A stretch of 5,866 nt of DNA from Lachnospiraceae bacterium UBA6403 (GTDB lineage Bacteria > Bacillota > Clostridia > Lachnospirales > Lachnospiraceae), in NCBI GenBank assembly GCA_002437435.1, contig DJPV01000032.1:1-5866 (forward strand). The letters run 5' to 3'. The translations under genes and the position numbers were made by a program. Below, piece by piece: positions 1 through 5,309 of this stretch. Within the stretch, counting starts at the first letter, position 1; each line of letters starts with the position of its first letter. The notes beneath the pieces were generated by a model that did not search any database, was not told the origin of the DNA, and was given only the letters and a program-made list of their open reading frames with translations.

Positions 1-1
1 C

Positions 2-847
2 CTAATTTTCAAGGATGCTCTTTGCCAGCTTCTGCTGCTCTTCCGTTGGAGGATCGATTCCCTCTAATTTATAAGGGATTCCAAGTCTCTCCCATTCCGG
101 AATACCCAGCTTATGGTAAGGAAGCACCTCTACCTTATCCACCGTTTTAAGCGTATCTATAAATTCCTTTGTTTTTCTCAGATCAGCCTCATCCGTTGTG
201 ATTCCCGGAACAAGTACATGTCTGATCCACATATGCTTACCCTGATCTGACAGATACCGTGCCAGATCCAGAATATTCTGATTTGAGAATCCAGTCAGTT
301 CTCGATGCTTATCATCGTTAATCTGCTTGATATCAAGCAGGAAGAGATCTGTAAGGCTCATCAGCTCATTGAACTTCGAGAAGAACGGTTCTTCTCTGGT
401 AAATGGATTTCCAGCCGTGTCAATCGTTGTATGGATTCCCTGTGCTTTTGCAAGCTTAAAGAATTCAATCAAAAAATCCATCTGAAGTAAAGCTTCGCCG
501 CCACTAACAGTGATACCGCCCTGATTCTTCCAGTATGGCTTATAACGAAGTGCCTGCTTTAACAGATCTTCCGGAGTTCTGGCTTCGATCTTTACGCCTT
601 TATCTTTGAGCAGTTTTGTATTTTCTTCAATTTTTTTCTCAAGTTCTTCTCTTTCATCAACGCTGATATCATCAGCATACAGTTTGCTGTAATCTGTTAC
701 AAGATTCCATGTCTCTGGATTATGACAATATTTACATCTCATCTTGCATCCCTGTAAGAATACAACAAATCGAATTCCCGGACCATCGACTGCTCCAAAG
801 CTTTCTGTTGAATGAATATATCCTAAAATCTGTTTCTTTTCCGGCAT
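2..847 (-). CDS. pflA: Pyruvate formate-lyase activating enzyme (radical SAM)
   Basis: This cytoplasmic radical-SAM enzyme uses a [4Fe-4S] cluster and S-adenosylmethionine to place the glycyl radical on PflB. The 281-residue frame is complete, from ATG at 845-847 to TAG at 2-4. It opens with the family signature DGPGIRF (residues 21-27), then the cluster motif CxxxCxxC at C34, C38 and C41 followed by HNPETW. The SAM-binding SGGE is at 115-118, with LDIKQ near 171-175, a WIRHVLVPG segment near 207-215 and LPYHKLG near 242-248. The start is supported by an AGAGGTG Shine-Dalgarno site at 852-858. It is about 35 residues longer than E. coli PflA (246 aa as I recall it) because of a charged insertion at about residues 51-90. 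It lies downstream of its substrate gene pflB on the same strand, separated by a terminator, so it probably has its own weaker promoter or depends on readthrough. I found no convincing promoter for it. Confidence 0.97.
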   Translation of the reverse strand: MPEKKQILGYIHSTESFGAVDGPGIRFVVFLQGCKMRCKYCHNPETWNLVTDYSKLYADDISVDEREELEKKIEENTKLLKDKGVKIEARTPEDLLKQALRYKPYWKNQGGITVSGGEALLQMDFLIEFFKLAKAQGIHTTIDTAGNPFTREEPFFSKFNELMSLTDLFLLDIKQINDDKHRELTGFSNQNILDLARYLSDQGKHMWIRHVLVPGITTDEADLRKTKEFIDTLKTVDKVEVLPYHKLGIPEWERLGIPYKLEGIDPPTEEQQKLAKSILEN

Positions 848-903
848 GTTTCACCTCTAAGTTCTTTCTATTATTTTACACAAATACACATTAAACAACC
901 ACA

Positions 904-940
904 GCTATGCATCCGCGTCCACCACGCACATCTTCATAGC
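904..940 (-). other. Nested hairpin island upstream of pflA
   Basis: On the minus strand GCTATG (935-940) pairs perfectly with CATAGC (904-909). Inside it GCGT (924-927) pairs with ACGC (915-918) around a five-base GGTGG loop. The patch is visibly richer in G and C than its surroundings and sits about 57 bases before the pflA start. Two very short reading frames cross it. One starts at ATG 929-931 with an AGAGG eight bases upstream and gives MCVVDADA. The other gives VRGGRGCIAVVV from a GTG at 927-929. It could be a leader RNA structure, a tiny peptide gene or neither; I do not recognise it. Confidence 0.35.
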
Positions 941-1067
941 CTCTTTTTATTCTCTCTTAACCTTTACATTTTCATACACAATTTAAGCATAAAAAACTTG
1001 CAAAATAAATCTTTAATACAACCAGCATTAAAATAATGTATAGAAAAATTTTCCAGCCTTACGCTGT

Positions 1068-1099
1068 AAAAAAGTCCCGGAGATAGACTCCCCGGGACT
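1068..1099 (-). terminator. Rho-independent terminator of pflB
   Basis: On the minus strand the perfect 8-bp stem AGTCCCGG/CCGGGACT (1092-1099 with 1073-1080) encloses an 11-base loop and is followed at once by a run of T (A-run 1068-1073 on the plus strand). An alternative fold with a shorter loop uses GGAG/CTCC inside. It lies 44 bases beyond the pflB stop codon, so it should end most pflB transcripts before pflA. Confidence 0.93.
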
Positions 1100-1143
1100 C
1101 CAATCTTTTACTTATCTGTTAAAGCATTCAGACTGTGTAAGAT

Positions 1144-3420
1144 TTACAGTGAGTCATGGAATGTTCTGCTGATAACGTCGAGCTGCTGCTCACGTGTAAG
1201 TGAGATAAACTTAACAGCATATCCTGATACACGGATTGTGAAGTTAGCGTACTCTGGCTTATCTGGATTCTCCATTGCATCAAGGAGCTTATCCTTACCG
1301 AATACGTTTACATTTAAGTGATGAGCACCCTGATCGAAGTATCCGTCCATAGCGCTTACAAGCTTCTCAGCTCTTTCTTCCTCGTCGTGTCCGAGTGCTG
1401 ATGGGTTCATTGTCTGAGTATTTGAGATACCATCTAATGACCACTCATAAGGAATCTTAGCTACTGAGTTCAGTGAAGCAAGAAGTCCTGATGTCTCTGC
1501 ACCGTAACTTGGGTTAGCACCTGGTGCGAATGGTGTCCAAGCACGTCTTCCATCCGGAAGGTTACCTGTGTACTTACCATATACTACGTTTGATGTAATT
1601 GTCAGGATAGATGTTGTAGGCTCTGAATTACGATATGTGTGTCTCTTCTTGATATCTGTGATGAATTCATGAAGAAGCCATACACCGATGTTATCAGCTC
1701 TGTCATCATCATTACCATATTTAGGGAATTCTCCCTCGATTTCAAAGTCTTCTGCAAGACCTGTTTCTGCGTTACGAATAACCTTAACCTTAGCGTACTT
1801 GATAGCTGACAGTGAATCGATTACATGTGAGAATCCGGCAATACCTGTTGCAAATGTACGACGTACATCTGTATCGATAAGTGCCATCTCTGCTGACTCA
1901 TAGTAATACTTATCATGCATGTACTGAATCAGGTTCAGGATATTTACATAAAGTCCTGCTAACCAGTCAAGCATCTTCTTGTACTTAGCAAGAACTTCAT
2001 CATAGTCAAGATACTCTGAAGTAATTGGAGCGTACTCAGGACCAACCTGCATTGGCTTACCTGTCTTCTTGTCCAAGAACTTCTCATCTTTACCACCGTT
2101 GATAGCGTAAAGAAGACACTTAGCAAGGTTTGCACGAGCTCCGAAGAACTGCATCTCTTTACCTGTCTGTGTAGCTGATACACAGCAGCAGATTGAATAG
2201 TCATCACCCCAGATAGGCTTCATAACATCATCATTCTCGTACTGGATTGAACTTGTTCTTACTGAGATCTTAGCAGCATACTTCTTGAATGTATCCTGAA
2301 GAGCTGAAGAATAAAGAACTGTAAGGTTTGGTTCTGGAGCTGGTCCCATGTTCTCAAGAGTATGAAGGAATCTGTAATCGTTCTTTGTAACCATTGAACG
2401 TCCATCAACACCGATACCACCAACTTCAAGTGTAGCCCATACAGGGTCACCTGAGAACAGTTCGTTGTATGACTTAATTCTTGCGAACTTAACCATACGA
2501 AGCTTCATTGTGAAATGATCGATAAGTTCCTGAGCCTCAGCCTCTGTAAGCTTACCAGCCTTAATATCTCTCTCAATATAAATATCAAGGAATGTTGATA
2601 CACGTCCAACTGACATAGCAGCACCATTCTGAGTCTTAATAGCAGCAAGGTATCCGAAGTATAACCACTGGATAGCTTCCTTAGCGTTTGAAGCCGGCTT
2701 GGAAATATCATAACCATATGACTGAGCCATAACCTTCATCTCCTGCAGACGTCTGATCTGTTCTGCAAGTTCTTCTCTCTGACGGATAACATCATCAAAC
2801 ATGTTACCATCGCCACAGTTAGCCTTATCTTCCTCTTTCCAAGCGATCAGCTGATCGATACCGTAAAGAGCAACTCTTCTGTAGTCACCTACGATACGTC
2901 CACGTCCATAAGTATCAGGAAGACCTGTTACGATATGTGTATGACGTGCAGCCTTCATCTCTGGTGTATAGGCATCAAATACTGCCTGATTATGTGTCTT
3001 GTGATACTCTGTGAAGATCTTGTGGAAGTTCTCATTTGGCTTGTATCCATACATTTCAAGAGCTTCCTCAGCCATCTTGATGCCACCATAAGGCATAAAT
3101 GCTCTCTTAAGTGGTTCATCTGTCTGAAGACCAACGATCTGCTCAAGATCTTTTGTCTCAGGATCAATATATCCAGGGCCGTATGCTGTGATGCTTGATA
3201 CAACATCAGCATCCTCCTTTAATACACCGCCGTTATCTCTTTCTGCTTTCTGAAGAGCCTGTAACTTGTCCCAGAGCTTGTTAGTAGCATCTGTAGGACC
3301 AGCAAGGAAGCTCTCGTCTCCGTTGTACATTGTGTAGTTGTTCTGGATGAAGTCTCTGACATTACATTCTTCTTTCCAGAGTCTACCTGTGAATGATTCC
3401 CATTCCTGGTTCTGTAACAT
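1144..3420 (-). CDS. pflB: Formate C-acetyltransferase (pyruvate formate-lyase)
   Basis: This glycyl-radical enzyme of the cytoplasm converts pyruvate and CoA to acetyl-CoA and formate in anaerobic mixed-acid fermentation. The 758-residue length matches the family (about 750-760). The two catalytic cysteines are C412 and C413, followed by [16 protein letters not shown]. The radical glycine is G733 in RVSGYAV near the C-terminus, and [13 protein letters not shown] (about 170-182) is another conserved PFL segment. Initiation at 3418-3420 gives the usual N-terminus ([10 protein letters not shown]) and has AAAGGAG at 3432-3438. The same frame stays open for 30 more codons to an ATG at 3510, but that would place the promoter inside the gene and its residues do not resemble PFL. 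The C412-C413 pair, the segment after it and the C-terminal radical loop identify true PFL rather than a diol dehydratase or other glycyl-radical relative. Its activase PflA is encoded downstream. Confidence 0.98.
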   Translation of the reverse strand: MLQNQEWESFTGRLWKEECNVRDFIQNNYTMYNGDESFLAGPTDATNKLWDKLQALQKAERDNGGVLKEDADVVSSITAYGPGYIDPETKDLEQIVGLQTDEPLKRAFMPYGGIKMAEEALEMYGYKPNENFHKIFTEYHKTHNQAVFDAYTPEMKAARHTHIVTGLPDTYGRGRIVGDYRRVALYGIDQLIAWKEEDKANCGDGNMFDDVIRQREELAEQIRRLQEMKVMAQSYGYDISKPASNAKEAIQWLYFGYLAAIKTQNGAAMSVGRVSTFLDIYIERDIKAGKLTEAEAQELIDHFTMKLRMVKFARIKSYNELFSGDPVWATLEVGGIGVDGRSMVTKNDYRFLHTLENMGPAPEPNLTVLYSSALQDTFKKYAAKISVRTSSIQYENDDVMKPIWGDDYSICCCVSATQTGKEMQFFGARANLAKCLLYAINGGKDEKFLDKKTGKPMQVGPEYAPITSEYLDYDEVLAKYKKMLDWLAGLYVNILNLIQYMHDKYYYESAEMALIDTDVRRTFATGIAGFSHVIDSLSAIKYAKVKVIRNAETGLAEDFEIEGEFPKYGNDDDRADNIGVWLLHEFITDIKKRHTYRNSEPTTSILTITSNVVYGKYTGNLPDGRRAWTPFAPGANPSYGAETSGLLASLNSVAKIPYEWSLDGISNTQTMNPSALGHDEEERAEKLVSAMDGYFDQGAHHLNVNVFGKDKLLDAMENPDKPEYANFTIRVSGYAVKFISLTREQQLDVISRTFHDSL

Positions 3421-3431
3421 AATAAATTTTT

Positions 3432-3438
3432 CTCCTTT
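3432..3438 (-). promoter_or_regulatory. Ribosome binding site deciding the pflB start
   Basis: AAAGGAG on the minus strand lies 11 bases before the ATG at 3418-3420. The in-frame ATG at 3510 has no such site, so this fixes the start of the 758-residue protein. Confidence 0.85.
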
Positions 3439-3446
3439 CAATTTTA

Positions 3447-3466
3447 TATTATGTGAATATATAATA
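3447..3466 (-). promoter_or_regulatory. Inverted repeat in the pflB leader
   Basis: TATTAT and ATAATA form a perfect 6-bp inverted repeat around eight bases, lying just downstream of the expected transcription start. It could be an operator for a redox or catabolite regulator or a 5' mRNA stem. It does not match the Rex or Fnr consensus as I know them, and such repeats are common by chance in AT-rich DNA. Confidence 0.25.
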
Positions 3467-3478
3467 CACTCTAATGGT

Positions 3479-3507
3479 ATTATACAGAATCTTTTTTTAT
3501 AATTCAA
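3479..3507 (-). promoter_or_regulatory. Sigma-A promoter of pflB (proximal)
   Basis: Read on the minus strand, the -35 element is TTGAAT (3502-3507) and the -10 element is a perfect TATAAT (3479-3484), with exactly 17 bases between them. Transcription should begin near 3472, giving an untranslated leader of about 52 bases. The tract of seven A in the spacer is notable. Confidence 0.85.
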
Positions 3508-3564
3508 CAATCCTTATCATTTTTATTGTATTTCTTTTCGTACATTCGACCGTTTTTTACATAA

Positions 3565-3594
3565 AATATACAGAAATCTTTCGAATATTTACAA
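3565..3594 (-). promoter_or_regulatory. Possible second, distal promoter of pflB
   Basis: On the minus strand TTGTAA (3589-3594) and TATATT (3565-3570) are 18 bases apart. The -10 element is preceded by GATTTCTG, much like GATTCTG before the proximal -10. It overlaps the end of the HAD pseudogene. This is weaker than the proximal promoter and may be fortuitous in AT-rich DNA. Confidence 0.45.
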
Positions 3595-4308
3595 TATAAT
3601 CTGTTTTATTTTTTTGAGATTCATATCCGGAAGCAGAAATGTACTTTTAATCGTATCCAGATCCACATTTTATGGAGAAATATCGGAATGGATATAACAG
3701 GTGTCAAAGCCCACAGCAGCTGCACCCTCGATATCGCATTTCGGATCATTTCCTATCATGAGTGTCTCTTTTGGATCCAGCCTCTGATCCCTGATCAGGA
3801 TACGGTAGAACTGCTCATCCGGCTTTTTTTGCAGGATTAGTCTGAGGATATATAGACAGCGTCAAAACAGTCATAGATGTGAAGAGTACGCATCTTGTAT
3901 TCTATAAAGATTCGTTGTGCATTGGATAACTCATATACCCATGCCCCCCTGCCGTTTTAATTCATCGAGCAATTCCCTGACTCCGTCATACAGCCTTATG
4001 TATTCCGTTGTCAGTACACGGAAAAACTGGCCGGCATAGATCGACAGCATACGGTCTGGTCTTACCTTTTTCTGCAAAAACAGTTTACGAAATACATTCT
4101 CGATCTGTATTTCCGGATACATCTCATGTTTATCTCCCTGCAATATACCTTCCATCTCGTTTATGATTGTATCATAAGCTCTTCTAAGTTCTTCCCCGGT
4201 ATAATCTGCCCCATAATAATTATAAAAATATGCCAGCCGATCCCATACTGCCGGATTTTCTTCATCTGTATGAATAAGATCAAATACATAGTTCTTATAT
4301 TGAATAAT
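3589..4308 (-). pseudogene. HAD-family hydrolase (YjjG-like), multiply disrupted
   Basis: Reassembled across frames, this reads as a HAD-superfamily phosphatase of about 240 codons, the usual size for YjjG/HAD-IA proteins. Motif II is LSNAQRIF, motif III lies around KKPDEQFYRIL, and motif IV is MIGNDPKCDIEGA. The lesions are these. The likely start is ATT at 4306-4308, with AGGGG correctly spaced. The N-terminal text goes straight from YVFDL to IHTDEE, so the DxYGTLxD part of motif I is missing at 4275/4276. One frameshift lies near the G6 tract (3944-3949), causing TGA at 3931-3933. A TAA at 3837-3839 falls right after ISSD. A second frameshift lies at the A7 tract (3824-3830). Another TAA sits at 3670-3672, after which LLPDMNLKKIKQ continues in frame to TAA 3589-3591. 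The order of motifs and the matching C-terminus show one former gene. It begins 11 bases after the signal peptidase stop, so they were an operon. A functional product is very unlikely. Confidence 0.9.
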
Positions 4309-4319
4309 TCTGCACCCCT

Positions 4320-4931
4320 TTATTTCCTGGTTTTCTTCTTTCTGATCTGTTCTGTCATTTCCCGGATAGCGGTCTCCTCCTCTTCTTTTGCAATCTGTTT
4401 CGCATAAGACACTGTTTGGATCAGATTGGCGATCAGCATGACCGCAAGCGGGATCAGTATCACTGGTATAAAAATCAATGGGTTCGATACCAGGCGCACC
4501 ACTTTTCCTAAAAATAACGAAGATGCCACAACCGTGCCAAGCAGATAATCCCCATCTGCCTCATATAAATCGACTGCATTATTCCCATCTCCTTTTGTCT
4601 GATATGTATAATGCCCATTTTCCTGCTTTACAGCTACTACCCTGTGTGTATTGACTGCTCCATTTAATGCCGGATCTGTTTTTTTCACAATGAGCAGGGT
4701 ATCCACCTCATAAGTTGGTGCCATGCTTCCGGTCGTGACACGAAGTGCCATATAGTTTCCAATGCTTGGTGTCTCTCCCGGCTTAGTCAAAAGAACTATG
4801 ATAAGAACCCCGACCGCTGCCACAATGATAAGAATCGATATTATATTGATCAATGTATATAATATGAGTTTGTCAAGTAAAGTGTGTAAGTTTTTTGATT
4901 TTTTTGTGGTAGCCGATAAATTGACCACCAT
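4320..4931 (-). CDS. SipW/archaeal-type signal peptidase I, probably damaged
   Basis: Type I signal peptidases of this S26B class cleave signal peptides of exported proteins at the outer face of the membrane with a Ser-His arrangement instead of Ser-Lys. The 203-residue frame shows one membrane segment at about 22-48, the catalytic serine S69 in TTGSMAPT, H96 in NTHRVV, the conserved KGDGNN with D115, a second membrane segment at about 151-175 and a charged C-terminal tail. Between IVKK (81-84) and THR (95-97) there are only about 10 residues. Relatives normally have a strand with a GDxIxF motif here, so a segment of roughly 13-18 residues appears deleted in frame near 4665-4679. The start is uncertain: ATG at 4929-4931 has no good ribosome binding site, and residues 1-20 come from DNA that looks like a mobile-element end. 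No substrate gene of the TasA type is visible. The fold class is fairly sure; activity is doubtful. Confidence 0.8.
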   Translation of the reverse strand: MVVNLSATTKKSKNLHTLLDKLILYTLINIISILIIVAAVGVLIIVLLTKPGETPSIGNYMALRVTTGSMAPTYEVDTLLIVKKTDPALNGAVNTHRVVAVKQENGHYTYQTKGDGNNAVDLYEADGDYLLGTVVASSLFLGKVVRLVSNPLIFIPVILIPLAVMLIANLIQTVSYAKQIAKEEEETAIREMTEQIRKKKTRK

Positions 4932-5027
4932 TTTTACGAGATATCTTCTAAAACCTATCGTTTACTTGTCGTGTCCGCTAACTTGCGGGCACTTTTCATA
5001 TCTAGCAATCCCAAAGTTAGAACTTTC
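4869..5027. mobile_element. Possible insertion-sequence remnant
   Basis: This stretch between two damaged coding regions is dense in inverted repeats. GTCAAGTAAA near 4872 faces TTTACTTGTC at 4961-4970 with one mismatch. A hairpin GTGTCCGC/GCGGGCAC (4971-4992) with one G-T pair is followed by TTTT on the plus strand, like a terminator. AAAGTT-AG-AACTTT (5013-5026) is a perfect palindrome. The edge GTCAAGTAAAGTGTGTAAG resembles the terminal repeats of some IS256-type elements, but that is from memory only. No transposase frame is present and I found no target-site duplication. It could also be ordinary intergenic DNA. Confidence 0.35.
4971..4996 (+). terminator. Plus-strand terminator-like hairpin
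   Basis: GTGTCCGC (4971-4978) and GCGGGCAC (4985-4992) form an 8-bp stem with one G-U pair when read as plus-strand RNA, with a six-base loop and then TTTT. On the minus strand the wobble becomes an A-C mismatch, so the structure favours plus-strand transcription. No plus-strand gene precedes it, which fits a terminator left over from a lost element. Confidence 0.4.
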
Positions 5028-5309
5028 CTAAAAAACGAGAAGAAACAGCTGCATCTTATCCATACGGAGAAGTGCTGCCCCGATCCGTCTCCGTTTTCGA
5101 TGTGGCATATACATGCTGACAAGGTTTTCCAGATCAATGTCCTCACCCTGTTTGCTCATCAGATCTTCCAGATCCTCAATCCGGATATAATCTTCCGAAT
5201 GTTCCTTTCTGTGCCTGTAATGTCGGAATTGTTTTTCTTTCTTCCGAACATCCGGCGAAACATTAACATTGTTTTCTATATTTTCGCTTTTCTTCTTTTC
5301 ATTCCTCAT
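5028..5309 (-). CDS. Small charged protein of unknown function, possibly truncated
   Basis: I do not recognise this 93-residue frame. ATG at 5307-5309 overlaps the end of the PilZ gene by 11 bases (its TGA is at 5299-5301), so translation is probably coupled. Residues 1-45 are very rich in Lys, Arg, Glu and His. Residues 40-65 are acidic (EDLEDL, GEDIDLENL). A basic patch HRKRRR (70-75) follows, and the protein ends in MQLFLLVF. A basic cluster followed by a hydrophobic run is how a membrane segment starts, yet the frame stops at TAG 5028-5030 after only about eight hydrophobic residues, beside the suspected mobile-element scar. It may therefore be the N-terminal part of a former membrane protein. 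The competing minus-strand frame at 4955-5146 is less convincing. Its link to the PilZ gene suggests a shared process, but no function can be assigned. Confidence 0.6.
   Translation of the reverse strand: MRNEKKKSENIENNVNVSPDVRKKEKQFRHYRHRKEHSEDYIRIEDLEDLMSKQGEDIDLENLVSMYMPHRKRRRIGAALLRMDKMQLFLLVF

Larger units (their letters stand above)
848..1143 (-). other. pflB-pflA intergenic region
   Basis: This 296-base AT-rich gap separates pflB from pflA. Reading in the direction of transcription it holds the pflB terminator (1068-1099), a stretch without recognisable content, a weak AT hairpin (CATTA/TAATG, 1026-1038), a GC-richer hairpin island (904-940) and the pflA ribosome binding site (852-858). 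I see no clear -35/-10 pair. The best -10-like hexamer on the minus strand is TAAAAT about 25 bases before the pflA start, but nothing acceptable lies at the -35 distance. No protein gene of ordinary size fits here. Confidence 0.7.

Noticed and set aside
848..1067. ZTP (pfl motif) riboswitch upstream of pflA
   Set aside because: The family is named after pfl genes, but the conserved CCGCCUGGGC-type element is not present on the minus strand here.
1688..3198. Several open frames of 60-90 codons on both strands inside pflB
   Set aside because: They are shadows of a strongly conserved gene in another frame, with no start signals or recognisable protein features.
3421..3510. N-terminal extension of PflB by 30 residues to the ATG at 3510
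   Set aside because: The extension contains the -35 and -10 elements and the ribosome binding site, does not resemble PFL, and the ATG at 3420 gives the normal N-terminus.
3501..3600. Terminator for the upstream operon before pflB
   Set aside because: No GC-rich hairpin followed by a T-run is visible on the minus strand; only short AT-rich repeats and TTCGAA are present.
4955..5146. Minus-strand 63-codon frame overlapping the small ORF
   Set aside because: It shares DNA with the better-supported coupled ORF and crosses the repeat-rich scar; its residues show no protein-like pattern.
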